A DNA stretch of 64,000 nt, taken from NCBI GenBank assembly GCA_002205965.3, contig NADL03000590.1, forward strand, positions 2,733,001 to 2,797,000, in the 5' to 3' direction. This document shows positions 45,252 through 57,869 of the stretch, piece after piece. Below the pieces are notes generated by a model, which had not been told where the DNA came from, ran no database searches, and was given only the letters and a program-made list of their open reading frames with translations. The position numbers were made by a program, and so were the translations under genes. Position 1 is the first letter of the stretch. Each line of letters begins with the position of its first letter. Source of the stretch: Kappaphycus alvarezii (taxonomy: Eukaryota > Rhodophyta > Florideophyceae > Gigartinales > Solieriaceae).

Positions 45252-46259
45252 CTATTTGAAGGTGTGTTCTCGTTTCAATGTGTCCAGCTCTTTGTTGTGG
45301 GCATCCACCCATTCGGCGGCGTCGGCGAATTCTCTGGCTTGGGCGGTGGTTTGGGGTCGAGGAGAGAGTCGTTGGGGGACAGTGTGAAACGCGCTGCTTG
45401 TTGTGCGGGGCGGATCTTGGCGTGGTTGGTATGGTTTGAAGTCTTTGGCTCTGACTTGGAGGTAGGAGTCGGTAGTGGGGTTCCATACGCGTACAACGGA
45501 GTCGTCGATGGGGTGCATGTACCGGACGATTATGGAACGGGGGTCGAGTTTTCCTTTAGGTTGGTGGATGGAAACGTGTCAGTACTGGCCGAATACAAAA
45601 AGCACTTGGGGTTGGGGCTTGGCGGAGTGCCAGAGTTTGCACGGTGCCTGGTGGGTAGTGGAGTGCGGGATGAGATTGTATTTGTATACCACGTCGTTGA
45701 ATGCATCCTCCCAGAATGGCAGTTGTAGATTTGCTATGGTAAGGGCGGCTCGCATGCCGTTCATGAGAATTAGGTTGATTCGCTCGGCGCGTGAGTTTTC
45801 CTGCGGTTGGTAGAGGGTCCTGGTTTTCACAGTTGTGCCGTTCCGGTTGGATAATTGTTGCATGCTTTCGGATAGGAACTCTTTTGCATTGTCGACGCGG
45901 ACAGTGTGGGGGTAGAAGCCGTGGACAGGGTTGATTAAGGCCATGTGGATCGTTGTTAACCATTGAACCTGTTGCCTGTCGCGGAGCATGTAGACTGTGA
46001 GGTGTCGACTTTGGGCGTCGATGAATGTGAGGAAATGCAGGTTTTCATGTTTGGATGGCGGTTTTATGGGTCCGCATGTGTCTGTGCTGACGTATGCGCC
46101 TATAGTGTAGGTTTTGTTGTTGCGGGTGTGGGCTGCCTTTCGTAGTTTGGCATATCGGTATTGGATGCATGTGATTGGCGATGGGTTGCGTCGGAGGGTA
46201 GGGGGGAGTAAGGCTAGGGTCCCATGCTTGGCCATGGTTTGAATGGTGGTGGGTGACAC
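45252..46259 (-). pseudogene. Copia-3 integrase
   Basis: The frame 45579-46259 has a DDE core: Asp in YVSTDTCGPIKPP, Asp in TVRVDNAKEFLSES, and Glu in YQPQENSRAERINLILMNGM. It continues with LPFWEDAFNDVVYKYNLIPH. The next frame 45252-45518 (HPIDDSVVRVWNPTTDSYLQ, then EWVDAHNKELDTLKREHTFK) is the linker that leads into reverse transcriptase. One phase change separates them at about 45520-45580. Confidence 0.8.
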
Positions 46260-46299
46260 GTGGTTAATAATGAGATGCCATTTGTGTAGGTTTTCTGCG

Positions 46300-46980
46300 G
46301 ACGGCGTGAGGGGCTTGGTGGGTAGGCGGGGTGGTTTGCGGGGTTTGATCTGTTGAGGTGGATACGGTCGGACGGTTGCGGCGGGGTTCGGGTTGTATTT
46401 CGGGGCGGCCGTGGTGGTCGGGTTGCGGGTGTCTTGTGAACGCTGGGATACGGTGTAGTGAGGTGTGTGGGCTGGCCGGGTTGCCAGTGCGTGGTGCGCG
46501 GTTTGGTTTTACGTGCTCTTAGGGGTGAAATGCCGGCTAGACGAGCATGGCTGGTATTAGTTTCATCTATGGGCTTGAGGACGTATGCATTTCGGCGCTG
46601 TTGCCACAGTGCGGTGGCAAAAAAAGCGGCCCTTGTCGAGGTGGTGTCGAATAGGAATGCGGACTTGCGCGTGATGACGACCAGACCATATTTGGTGGTG
46701 AACGAGTGTACGGATAGCAGATTGGCCTTGAGCGCTGGGTTGATGAGCGCGGGGAGCTGGATTTGGCTATTATTGGTCGGCTGAATGTTCGCTGTGCAAA
46801 GGTGAGTGCAAAATGTGTCATCATTGGTGGCGGTGGACGACGGGATTGGTGAGTTGAGGGGTTGGGACGTGTTAGTCGTGTGGGTGAGGAGTGTGAGGTA
46901 AGCGTCGGAATCAATAACAAACGTACCGTGCTCCCTGTCGGCAGCTTTGTCCGCGTGGTCAGTCGTGTTGTCTCAAATTA
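46300..46980 (-). pseudogene. Copia-3 protease and pre-integrase region
   Basis: Minus-strand sequence includes FVIDSDAYLTLL, a possible degenerate DSG/DTG protease box, then LINPALKANLLSVHSFTTKY, typical of the retropepsin C-terminal part. A Pro/Thr-rich stretch leads to the integrase. Phases vary; assignment is by order and motif. Confidence 0.5.
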
Positions 46981-47012
46981 GGTCAGTGATTTGTCGCATG
47001 ATGTCTGCGTAA

Positions 47013-47770
47013 TTAGCGCCAGCTTGCTTTGATTTTCTTGTTTTTGGGGTGGTTAGCATCTCGGCATTGCTCGTCGGTGTGTCTGGGGTTGGGGATCCCC
47101 AAACTTGTGTGATGTTTGCAGGGTTTGAATTGGGGCTGGTTGATTGTCTTGTTAGCGGAGCGCAGAGACCGCAGTTGCTTTAGGATTTCATGTATTGCTG
47201 CGGCTGTGGTGTCTTGATTCGGCGGGTGAGGTGTGGCAGGCCTAGCACCACCTTTTGGAGTGAAGATTAACAAGCCGGTAAGCCTTTAAGCGAAGTCGTT
47301 CGGGTCTTTCGGTTTGGAGTGAAACATGAGCATGGCTACAGGATGCAGATCCGGGTTGTGTTGGAGTCCATGCTCATGTCTCACTACAAACCGAAAGACC
47401 CGAACGACTTCGCTCAGAGGCTTACCGGCTTGTTACCGGCTGCTATCATGGGCCGTTAGGTATTCCACCACGGTCGTGCCTGCCTGGAATGTGGTGCTTT
47501 CGGCTAGCGCTTTTAAAGTGCGGTGATAGTTGTCTTGAGCGGCTTCTAGATAGCTGGTGACAGCGGATATGAGTTGGCTCGGTGTGGGGCGGACATTGCG
47601 GCGGATGACCAGGGCTGCTATGTCGGCCCGGATCGAGTCGATCAGGGCGCTGACCAGGATGGCTTGTTTCTTTTCGAATATGTGGAGAGCGGCCGTGTCA
47701 GTGGGGGTGGTCGGTTCGTCCATGACCTGGGTAGTTGCATCTATCGAGGCTGCGGCGCCATAGATAGAGA
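47013..47770 (-). pseudogene. Copia-3 gag
   Basis: 47433-47723 starts MDEPTTPTDTAALHIFEKKQ and has SALIDSIRADIAALVIRRNV and TSYLEAAQDNYHRTLKALAE, a helical copia gag. After the inverted duplication at 47268-47435 the frame resumes as LLIFTPKGGARPATPHPPNQ and then HTDEQCRDANHPKNKK (47013-47273), near the nucleocapsid end. Confidence 0.6.
47268..47435. repeat. 68-bp-arm hairpin inside Copia-3 gag
   Basis: Left arm 47268-47335 and right arm 47368-47435 are inverse complements with only a few mismatches around a 32-nt loop. The left arm (minus strand) encodes the expected gag continuation (MLMFHSKPKDPNDFA); the right arm is an inverted copy of it placed in the gag sequence. Confidence 0.9.
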
Positions 47771-48103
47771 GAATCCACGGGCGTAGTTGGCGTTGTGCAA
47801 AGTGGCTATTTTGGGGATGGATATGCGGTCTATGGTTGGACGGACGCGTGTCGGTAGGGGGTGATACGGTGGTTGGCGGTCTGTTGCGGTTTGTTGCGGT
47901 TTGTCTGGTAACACGTAAGAGTTCTTGTGTAAGCTCGGCGAAGGGTGCTTGATTTGCCCTTTTTCGGCCCTGGTTGCTCTTGGGGTGCGGTGAGCGGCAA
48001 GGCGAGTGCGGAGGTGTGCAGACGGAGGCGGATCCAGGATGGATGTGTATACCTCGTGTAATCGGGGTGCGTCGCAGTGGATTACGCTTTGTTGCCCATA
48101 ACC

Positions 48104-48209
48104 TGTGAGTTGGTAGACCGATACCCTCTACGCAATGCTAGCGTGTGCTGCGACGACGGCGTTTTATACTGGTCTGTCAGTAGGACAGGCTGTCTTGGTT
48201 CCTTTGACA
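48104..48209 (-). repeat. Copia-3 5' LTR (49 bp shorter)
   Basis: 106 bp. Matches the 3' LTR except for the loss of one GTCTTGGTT copy and the sequence between. Followed by GGGAC. Confidence 0.9.
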
Positions 48210-48214
48210 GGGAC

Positions 48215-49479
48215 CAATTGCTATTGTGAATTCAGTGGTGTTCTGTACTGTAATATTCATTTATTGTATTTTTTTGGATGGGCTGTTTTGCATTAGTTTT
48301 TTCCCGGGAAAAGGTTCTGCATCCAAAAAACTTGTCATTTCTGTCCCACTAGCTCCTTTTAATCGGATTTTTCAGTAGCCCTATATACAACTCTACTCCA
48401 AATGCTGTGACCAAGTTTGGTGCTCTGGGGTTTACGGCTGAGATTTGGACCTTTGAAAACGGGGCTGCGAAGTGAGCAATTTTCTTTTCGAAATGCTAAT
48501 AATTTGATTTGAAAGTTATGTTTTTTACCGTGAATCATTTTGCAGTGTCCCAGAAATAGATTCTGCACTGTTATGTACAGTAGAACAATACTGTACAGTA
48601 CAGTACAGTATTGTTTCCCTAAACACCATACTGTACAGTCCTACATGTATAAATGTACAGTACGATACTGTAAGGCGTTCCAGTAACCGCCAGGCTCTTT
48701 CGGTGAATAAGCTTACAGCGTGGTTGAGTTGCAGAAGCATCCGTGCGAGCCAGTCAATCCGCCATACTGTACATATAAATGTACTATAGCACCTCCTTTA
48801 TCGTACAGTTGCCGCCTCTGGTTCCCCCATGCCGACTATGTGTACCAATAATTACAGTATTATTGATGGGTTTTGGAACATGGGCTAATCTATTTTTCAT
48901 TCATTAAAACACCCCAATTTTTATCCCTCTGGTAGATGGCATGTTGTGGTTTTGTGAGGAGTCAAGCATATTGCTTGTGAACCTGCTGGTGACCAAGGGG
49001 CCTAAGCAAAGCGCGAACTTGGGAAGTTTGGTACCGTCAGCTGCCTAGGTAGTGAATGTGCAGTGGTTATTATTGCGTTATGTGGAGAGGTGCAGGAAGC
49101 CATTGTCACTGGGCAGGGGAGCCCGACTCTCCATGGACGTTACAGTTGACTACCGCATGACCCACAGGGTAGAGCATAGTACTGTACAATAAAGTACAGT
49201 ACAGCACGGTACTGTACTTGAGGCTCTAACCGGATCTGGGACTAGTCCTGAGACGCACGCTACAGCATGTTAAAACTTTAATCAACATGCGCAGTGTCAG
49301 CACTGCCCTCATATCCCCCTTGTCTTAAACGTGCGATTGGCAACCATCGCTCCTTAAAGCACTTCAAATTGCACCAATCCATCCATTACAACACTTTTCT
49401 CCACCGCCCTCCCCTCGCCCTTCCCCGCCAGCCCAACCACCCCACACCCGTCTCACAGTCCCCCCAACCACCCAACCTC
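48215..49479. other. Intergenic region with TACTGTACAGTA clusters
   Basis: Palindromic TGTACAGTA/TACTGTAC motifs at 48575-48690 and 49178-49225. No coding frame with recognisable content. 49270-49479 is C-rich and forms the upstream region of the membrane-protein gene. Confidence 0.5.
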
Positions 49480-51758
49480 ATGTCCCCACGCCGCCTAATC
49501 CTCCTCTCCCTCTCTCTCTCCCTCCTCACCCTCTCATCCACCGCCTCAATCCTCCCGATCATGCTTCACCCCACCGACACCCTTCAACAAACCTCCCACC
49601 AAACCCGTCCACCCCCTCCACCTCCCCCATCTCACAAGACAACAAGACCCACAATCCACAACCCAAGATCAACCCCAACCCGCTCCACCCCCTGACATCG
49701 ATTCCACCGCCCCACAACCCCTCCCCGTCCCCGACACCCCACCCACAGATACCACAACTTCCGACCCGGCCCCCGATACACCTGACGGTGCTACGACCGC
49801 CGTCTCAGACCCTGCCTCCACGGCTGATGACCCATTGCTTGCGCAGCCTGCCCCTGACACTGCTTCGCAAGGCGCAGATGTCACAACCGATGGTGATACC
49901 GAACAGGACGATGTGGAACCGGTCCCTGCTGGTATGGAAGATGGTGACGAGGGCGGTATGACTGATGTTGCTGCGCCGGATGGGGGGCTTGAAGACGGGG
50001 ACATGGACGATGGGGATGCGGACGATGGGGATGCGGACGATGGGGCTGAAGAGGGGGTTGTGGATTCGAATGATGCCGATGATTCAGTCACTGGTCAGAG
50101 TTTGGATGACGATGGTGATGGGGGGGGAGGATGGTGTGACTGAAGGGGGTGAGGATGAGGGCACGGCGGAGGTTGACGGTGATGGAGGGGATGTTACGGC
50201 AGCGGAGGAGGACGAGGGGACAGTGTCTGAGGGTGAGGGTGTGGGTACGGGGGAGGCTCCTGTGTCGGATGGAAAGGTGCCGGAGACGCCGACTGCAGGG
50301 AATGAAACAGCAGCTTATTTGTCGTTTGAGTTGAACCAAATGCAGGAGGTTGATGATGGGAGTGCGGGTTTTCATATGCTGCCTGTATTTCAGAATGGGT
50401 CGTTGGTCGGCAGGTTTGCAGACTCTCCTAAAATTGCCAACTTTGACGCTATTGAAGAGGAGGAGGATGATAGAAGGTGGTATAATGACGGCCCGTATGC
50501 AGACCGTATTTCATTTCAGTATATTTTCACGCCTGATTCCACGGATTATGCAGAGTTGAAACCGAAGATCTGGACAGAGGAGCCTGATTCGGGCATTGAG
50601 CCCATTTTGGAGAATGAATCGTTGGATATGGAGACAGGGGTGGGTCAGTTTACGCTGTTGTATAGGTGTGAACCTGGAGGCAGCGAGCGTAATAGGGTTG
50701 CTCTGCATATCTCAATCACAAGTGAACATAGTTTGGATACTATGTGGGTCAAGGTTTGCGGGCGTGGCAGGTTTGCGCACATGCATTTTGGCTTTATTGG
50801 TGGTGATGAAAAGTTGATGGAGTTCAATCCTGACGGCACGTACGGTGTCGAGGAGAAGCACATCTTAGAAGTGGGGCCCACACAGTTGAGCACTGTTCTT
50901 AGCGTTGGATTGGAGCAACCGGCATGGGAATTGCAGTTCAAGACTCCGTATTTGACCTCGGACTCGGATCTGGTGTCTGTCTCACTGCGAGAGACTGTGA
51001 CGGGCGGTACTCTAAGTGCAGATGTCGTGCACAAGTTTTCAATTTTATACTCGTGTGCTCAGAACACGGCTCGGGCAAATATCGGTTTCACGTTTGCGAT
51101 CCCACCCTGGGATAATGTGACGGCGGAGTGGCGGAAGAATTGTGGAGGTGTACAGTCCCAGGGTCTTCTGATCGGGACGAGTGGGTCTGGATCGTATGAG
51201 GTGATGCAAGACGGGGAACTGAATGAAAAGTACAATGTTACTGAGGATACCTCACTTGAGAGGGCGTACGGTGTGATTGAGGAGATTGATGGAAAGACAA
51301 ATGCCGCTCGATTTTACGTGAAGAATAGTGACGATGCAGCAGATCTGTACATTCAGACCATTGCTTTGACAATGTCAAACCCGGATGTGTTACGAGGTAT
51401 TATCGAGGTGCCGTTTGGTGGTTCTGGCTCCTACTTGAGTAGGAGTGGAGGCGTTGTTGGCAGGCTGGAGACAAAATCTTTGAGAGTACGGTTCATATGT
51501 CGCAAGGTTGGAGAATCTCTGGTGATGGTGACATTGCCGATTCAAAAGTTTAAGAATGTAGAATTTGGATTTATCAAGCATTGTTTGGAGCCACAAGTGT
51601 ATCATGGAAGTGGATTTCTGCAGACGGCTGGGTCACTCCTTGGCGCTATTTTTGTCTTGTCGATTTGCGGAGGAATCGGTTTCTGGGTTTACATGCGACG
51701 GAGGGCACAAGCAGGGCAGAAATGGACTGCTGTGCCGACTAGTGACGCAAATCCGTAG
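49480..51758 (+). CDS. Predicted secreted/type I membrane protein, three Cys-paired modules
   Basis: Start at MSPRRLILLSLSLSLLTLSS (49480), a strong signal peptide. A Pro/Thr- and then Asp/Gly-rich acidic stalk follows, and an ectodomain of about 440 residues. The ectodomain has three similar modules: FTLLYRCEPGG...MWVKVCGRG, FSILYSCAQNT...EWRKNCGGV, and VRFICRKVGES...FIKHCLEPQ. Each has two Cys about 26-30 residues apart, the second after an aromatic/Lys motif. A single transmembrane helix (51625-51693, LLGAIFVLSICGGIGFW) is followed by a short basic cytosolic tail. Phase changes occur at about 49630 (C-rich) and in the G8 run 50120-50127. Family not recognised; probably a cell-surface or endomembrane receptor-like protein. 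Confidence 0.65.
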
Positions 51759-51971
51759 GCTAGCCAAATGGGGAAATGAAGGGCGTAAACTACTAAATGT
51801 GTTTTGTTTACAGATTGCTATGCAAGCTTAATTCGTTTCCTCCTCCCAATATATGCCGGAGAAATGCTGCCCAATTTGATCGCACAACCAACGCAAGAGT
51901 CGAGGCGTCAAGGTAAGCCAAACGCGTGTTTTACTTGCGTCAAGTCATGTGGAAAGTCCGTCTACGTACAT

Positions 51972-53006
51972 CTATTGCCTTGGTAGGAAATCTGCGATGC
52001 TTTCAACGTAGTAATCCGGTTGAATGGTGTTGGCCGGATCATTCAACTTATCCAGCGTCGTAACTCCCGTCAAGGTCAAAACACTACTTAACCCGTTATC
52101 CTTTCCAAACAAGATATCAGTGTCCAATCGATCCCCAACCATGCAAATCTCATTTCGCTCAATTCCAAACTTGCTGCAAATGTAATCAATCATCAACCTA
52201 CTCGGCTTCCCTACCAACGTTGGCTCCCTTCCCGTGCACCCCTTAATAGCCCCCACCATGCTCCCATTGCCTGCCCATTCCTGTGCATCCGTCAAATGAG
52301 TCACAGCATCCAAATTAGTGGCAATAAACTCACATCCTGGATTCTCGTTGATACATAGTTGCGCGTACTGAATCTTGTAGTAATTAATGTGACGATCAAA
52401 CCCGACAATGACAGCACCGACATCGTGATCGTGTTCCAACCTCCCCCCGGCAGCCATATTTGGTTCCTTTCCTCTATCGTCCGGCCCACCAATGTACGGC
52501 ACATCAATCAAGTCAAGCTCCTCCGGGATACCAACCTCGCCAATAACATATACTTTTTTCCCCTTCTTTTTAAACTCTGTCTGCTCCAAGTACGCCGCCG
52601 CCGCAAAGCTACTTGAAAAGATCTCTTCTGCTTGGGCGTCAAGCCCCAACTTTGTGAACTTTTTCAAGTAGCCCGCACGTGACTTTGTCGAATTGTTAGT
52701 AACAAAGAACACCTTCTTTCCCAGTGAGCGAAGGTACGCAATCACATCCGGTACTTGTGGGATGAGCGAATCACCGCGCCATATCACGCCATCGCAGTCA
52801 AAAATGAAGACATTGGTACGGGATATGAGAGATAAGGGAGCCGTGAGTGGAGGAGCGGCGGAAGTGGATGGGGCAGTGCTGGTCATTCGAAGGACGGCGC
52901 GACTTGACTGGGGAGGCGCAACAAAGAAAAAAGATGGCTTCACGAGAGAGTTGAAAAACGGCAATTTGGGACGGGATACAAGAGGGACCGGGGAGACAAA
53001 AGCCAT
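51972..53006 (-). CDS. Phosphoglycolate phosphatase, organelle-targeted
   Basis: 344 codons, intact. Residues 1-60 are rich in Ser/Pro/Arg with no acidic residues, like a plastid transit peptide. The HAD subclass IIA core has motif I FIFDCDGVIWRG (68-78), motif II FVTNNSTKSR (101-110), Lys in TLVGKPSRLM (about 267) and motif IV MVGDRLDTDILF (289-300). These match eukaryotic PGLP/p-nitrophenylphosphatase proteins. In phototrophs the plastid form dephosphorylates 2-phosphoglycolate made by Rubisco oxygenation, the first photorespiratory step. A cytosolic pyridoxal or 4-nitrophenyl phosphatase is an alternative, but the presequence favours PGLP. Confidence 0.88.
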   Translation of the reverse strand: MAFVSPVPLVSRPKLPFFNSLVKPSFFFVAPPQSSRAVLRMTSTAPSTSAAPPLTAPLSLISRTNVFIFDCDGVIWRGDSLIPQVPDVIAYLRSLGKKVFFVTNNSTKSRAGYLKKFTKLGLDAQAEEIFSSSFAAAAYLEQTEFKKKGKKVYVIGEVGIPEELDLIDVPYIGGPDDRGKEPNMAAGGRLEHDHDVGAVIVGFDRHINYYKIQYAQLCINENPGCEFIATNLDAVTHLTDAQEWAGNGSMVGAIKGCTGREPTLVGKPSRLMIDYICSKFGIERNEICMVGDRLDTDILFGKDNGLSSVLTLTGVTTLDKLNDPANTIQPDYYVESIADFLPRQ

Positions 53007-53309
53007 CGTGCAAGACTAAAAAAACCGCAAGTCAAGTTGCAAATGTCTATAGACAGATTACGTGACGATGCCGCACCCGATGCAAGGGTATTGGAGCTTT
53101 AGTAATTGATCGAAATGTGCTTTAGTTCGTGTATCTGTTCTTTGGCTCCAACCCAGATGAGACGGATGTCAAAGTGAATGGTTGACATTTGCGAGTAACC
53201 GCGAAATGTGAGATGCGAGTTTGTGAAAAACGACTGGTCATCGATGGATTTAGAACACATCCAACCCCTTCAAGCCAGGTGTCTCGTGGCATGTTTATTT
53301 AAACCACAT

Positions 53310-55775
<2,466 letters not shown>

Positions 55776-55839
55776 GGCGTGTGGTGGAGATAGGCGGCGG
55801 GTGGGGCTTGGTGGGGGGGTTGTTTGAGGAGATGGTGAG

Positions 55840-55945
55840 TGTGGGGTTGGGGCTGGGGCTAGGGCTAGTGCTGAAGCTGGGACTAGGGCTAGGGCTGAAG
55901 CTGGGACTAGGGCTAGAGCTGAAGCTGGGACTAGGGCTGGGCGTT
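55840..55945. repeat. Hexamer-based 24-bp minisatellite
   Basis: Tandem hexamers of the form NNGGCT/GGGACT with a 24-bp higher-order unit (GAAGCTGGGACTAGGGCT plus AGGGCT), about four units. It lies roughly 65-170 bp upstream of the NVL-like start codon. Confidence 0.8.
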
Positions 55946-56029
55946 AGTGAGGTGGTTCTGGCAAGGACCGGTCGTCGGCAGCGCTCCTTCGTTGCGTCGC
56001 CGTTGATAGCCAACGTGCATTGATTCAAT

Positions 56030-56270
56030 TCTGACTGTACTGTACTCTACTGTACAGTACACGGTACAGTAGATTACGGTACTGCATGGTACTGTAAAAT
56101 TCCCATGAACTTGATCCTACCGTACAATCTTTGATCAGCTGGCTTTCCTGCATCGCATTACAGTGCAGTACTCTCCTTGCAACTGTAAGGCAGTAGGCTG
56201 TAAACCGCAGCCTGCTCAATTGTACCGTACTGTACGTGTACAGGACAGTAGCAACATCATGCATACTACA
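56030..56270. repeat. TACTGTACAGTA-type palindrome cluster
   Basis: Overlapping TACTGTAC, TGTACAGTAC and TACGGTACTG motifs at 56035-56105 and 56220-56250. Similar clusters occur at 33255, 43925, 48575 and 49180. Confidence 0.6.
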
Positions 56271-56401
56271 GTTTCCCCTCCACCAAATACAGCCACACAA
56301 AATCAACAATCAAGGCAAACCTCACCAAAACACAGGTCAGAAAAAGAACCGCAGAAACTGCAAGCTTTGTACCCACGGAAACCTCGTAAAGCAAAAAAAA
56401 A

Positions 56402-56704
56402 CTAGCATACCTTTCGGTTCGCCCACCTCAACTTCCTCATTTTTCGGATTCTCTCCACCTCCTCCACCGACATACCACCATCCCTCGTCTCCGGACTCTC
56501 GCGCACCTCCCCCCCGCTCTGTTTCGTACTGTCCGAGTCGCACGGGGTGGATTGCTGTGTCGGCTTTGTGGCACACATTTGCGTGCGTGCGTGAGATGCA
56601 CGGGGTGCGGAGGGAAATGCCGGCGACAGAAAGGCGAGAGGTCGGATTGCAGGCCGGGGTTGAGTGGGACCGGAGGGCGAGGCGAGGGATGGGGGGCGGG
56701 ACAT
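56402..56704 (-). CDS. Hypothetical small protein or first exon
   Basis: 100 codons starting MSRPPSLASPSGPTQPRPAI and ending in a charged helix (GMSVEEVERIRKMRKLRWAN). The end is followed by GTATGC, which could be a splice donor, but no second exon is found. Pro/Ser-rich composition makes a chance frame possible. Confidence 0.2.
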   Translation of the reverse strand: MSRPPSLASPSGPTQPRPAIRPLAFLSPAFPSAPRASHARTQMCATKPTQQSTPCDSDSTKQSGGEVRESPETRDGGMSVEEVERIRKMRKLRWANRKVC

Positions 56705-56854
56705 TGTTTTGGAGCGATTGTGGCGTGTGAGGGCAGGGGTTATGGCGGGGGACGGGAGGGATAACCGTGGCAGGACGGTGATGGGATATTGGGAATAGGG
56801 ATGAGAGTGCGGTATTCAGTACTGTAGTATCTACTGTCTATACGATCATGCTCT

Positions 56855-57146
56855 GCCCTCATATGAGGCACACTTTGTCCTCATATGAGGACAGTTTCCG
56901 TTACATTTTGGAACAGTAAATGTTTTGGAAGCCTGAAATTTTTACTGCAAAAAAGGTTTTTTTTGTTAAGTTACAGTACAGTAATTCTTACTGTACATGC
57001 CCCTCGTTTCTAAAACCCCCACGATAATACGAACTATATTTCCTTCCAAAATGAAGCCGTTTTCACAACTTCTTGCGAAGAGCGGAAGCTGGTGAGGGTA
57101 AACTGCTCTAGCCTTCACCGAGGTCTACAATCTTGAAAAGGAAAAA
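56855..57146 (+). repeat. CCTCATATGAGG repeat, copy 3
   Basis: Two perfect CCTCATATGAGG palindromes at 56857-56868 and 56879-56890, then sequence matching 25063-25430 (ACAGTTTCCGTTA, TTTTGGAAG, GAGCGGAAGCTGG). It is cut at 57146 by the Copia-4 LTR, so its right end is not present beside it. Confidence 0.7.
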
Positions 57147-57441
57147 TGTTGGGTTATTTTAATGCATGGAAGATGTGGTCGGTTATATCTGAAGAAGTTT
57201 TTGGGAAGGGTAAGTTGTTGTTTTCTCGAGTCCCACAGAGGGGACTCGAGTGTCTTTATATACTGCGTGAAACATAGGCAAATGCAATGGGATACTGTAG
57301 CCTCATTTGGGAGAGTGATGCACATTGACTCCCGATGAATCAGTATAGTATCCTGATAATTAAAATGCAACCCAGGATAATAATGCAACCCAGAAGAGGA
57401 TTCGTTCTTTCGCTTTGTACTGTAATAATTATATTGCGACA
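57147..57441 (-). repeat. Copia-4 3' LTR
   Basis: 295 bp, TGTCGCAATA start and CCCAACA end on the minus strand, preceded by the purine tract GAGGGGGCG. It has a TATATAAA box (57255-57262, minus) and a perfect hairpin at 57225-57250. It differs strongly from the Copia-2 LTR although the proteins are close. Confidence 0.8.
57225..57250 (-). repeat. Hairpin at the expected LTR transcription start
   Basis: 10-bp perfect arms CTCGAGTCCC and GGGACTCGAG around ACAGAG, starting 4 nt after the minus-strand TATA box. Confidence 0.75.
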
Positions 57442-57559
57442 CGCCCCCTCGGAAGGACGAATCATCTATTCCGATTGCAGTGCTCACCCGCTTCTGCTGC
57501 TTATCGATTGATAGGCGTTTTCGTTTTTCGGTTTTCAAAGAATCTTTTCAAACAGCCGT

Positions 57560-57780
57560 TTTGATTTCCCTTTCTGTTTCTGCTGCTGCTTGTTTTTCAT
57601 TCTGCTGCGGCTACGTATATTTTTCATCCTGCTGCTGCTAAGCATTTTTCTTTTTGTTCTGCTGCTGCTATGTAATTTTTTCATTCTGCTGCTCCTATGT
57701 GATTTTTCATTCTGCTGCTGTTTTTTTTCGTTCTGCTGCTGAGCAAGTCACATTTATTTCTGCTTCTGCAATAAATAAAA
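57560..57780 (-). repeat. CTG/CAG-rich degenerate repeat in Copia-4 3' UTR
   Basis: Units such as TTCTGCTGCTGCTATG repeated with T-rich spacers; the minus strand is CAGCAGAA-rich as in Copia-2 (32590-32880). Two copies of AACTGAAACCATTACATA follow at 57780-57860. Confidence 0.75.
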
Positions 57781-57869
57781 GGTTCAACTGAAACCATTAC
57801 ATAGCTGAAACCATTGCACATACTAAAGGTTCAACTGAAACCATTACATAACTGAAACCGTTACACATA

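Larger units (their letters stand above)
44150..48209 (-). mobile_element. Copia-3, non-autonomous copia element
   Basis: A 4,060-bp minus-strand element. LTRs at 44150-44304 and 48104-48209 both have TGTCAAAGG...CTCACA ends on the minus strand. A perfect 5-bp target duplication GGGAC lies at 44145-44149 and 48210-48214. The order is gag, zinc-knuckle region, protease region, integrase, then the N- and C-terminal ends of reverse transcriptase/RNase H with the catalytic core missing. It belongs to a different copia family from Copia-1, -2 and -4. Confidence 0.88.

Noticed and set aside
49669-50091. 140-codon minus-strand Ser/Pro frame
   Set aside because: Antisense shadow of the Asp/Gly-rich stalk of the membrane-protein gene.
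56552-56764. Cys-rich plus-strand frame (CRLCGTHLRACVRCTGCGGKC)
   Set aside because: The Cys spacing does not match a known zinc finger and the opposite strand has an equally good frame; composition is GC-rich.
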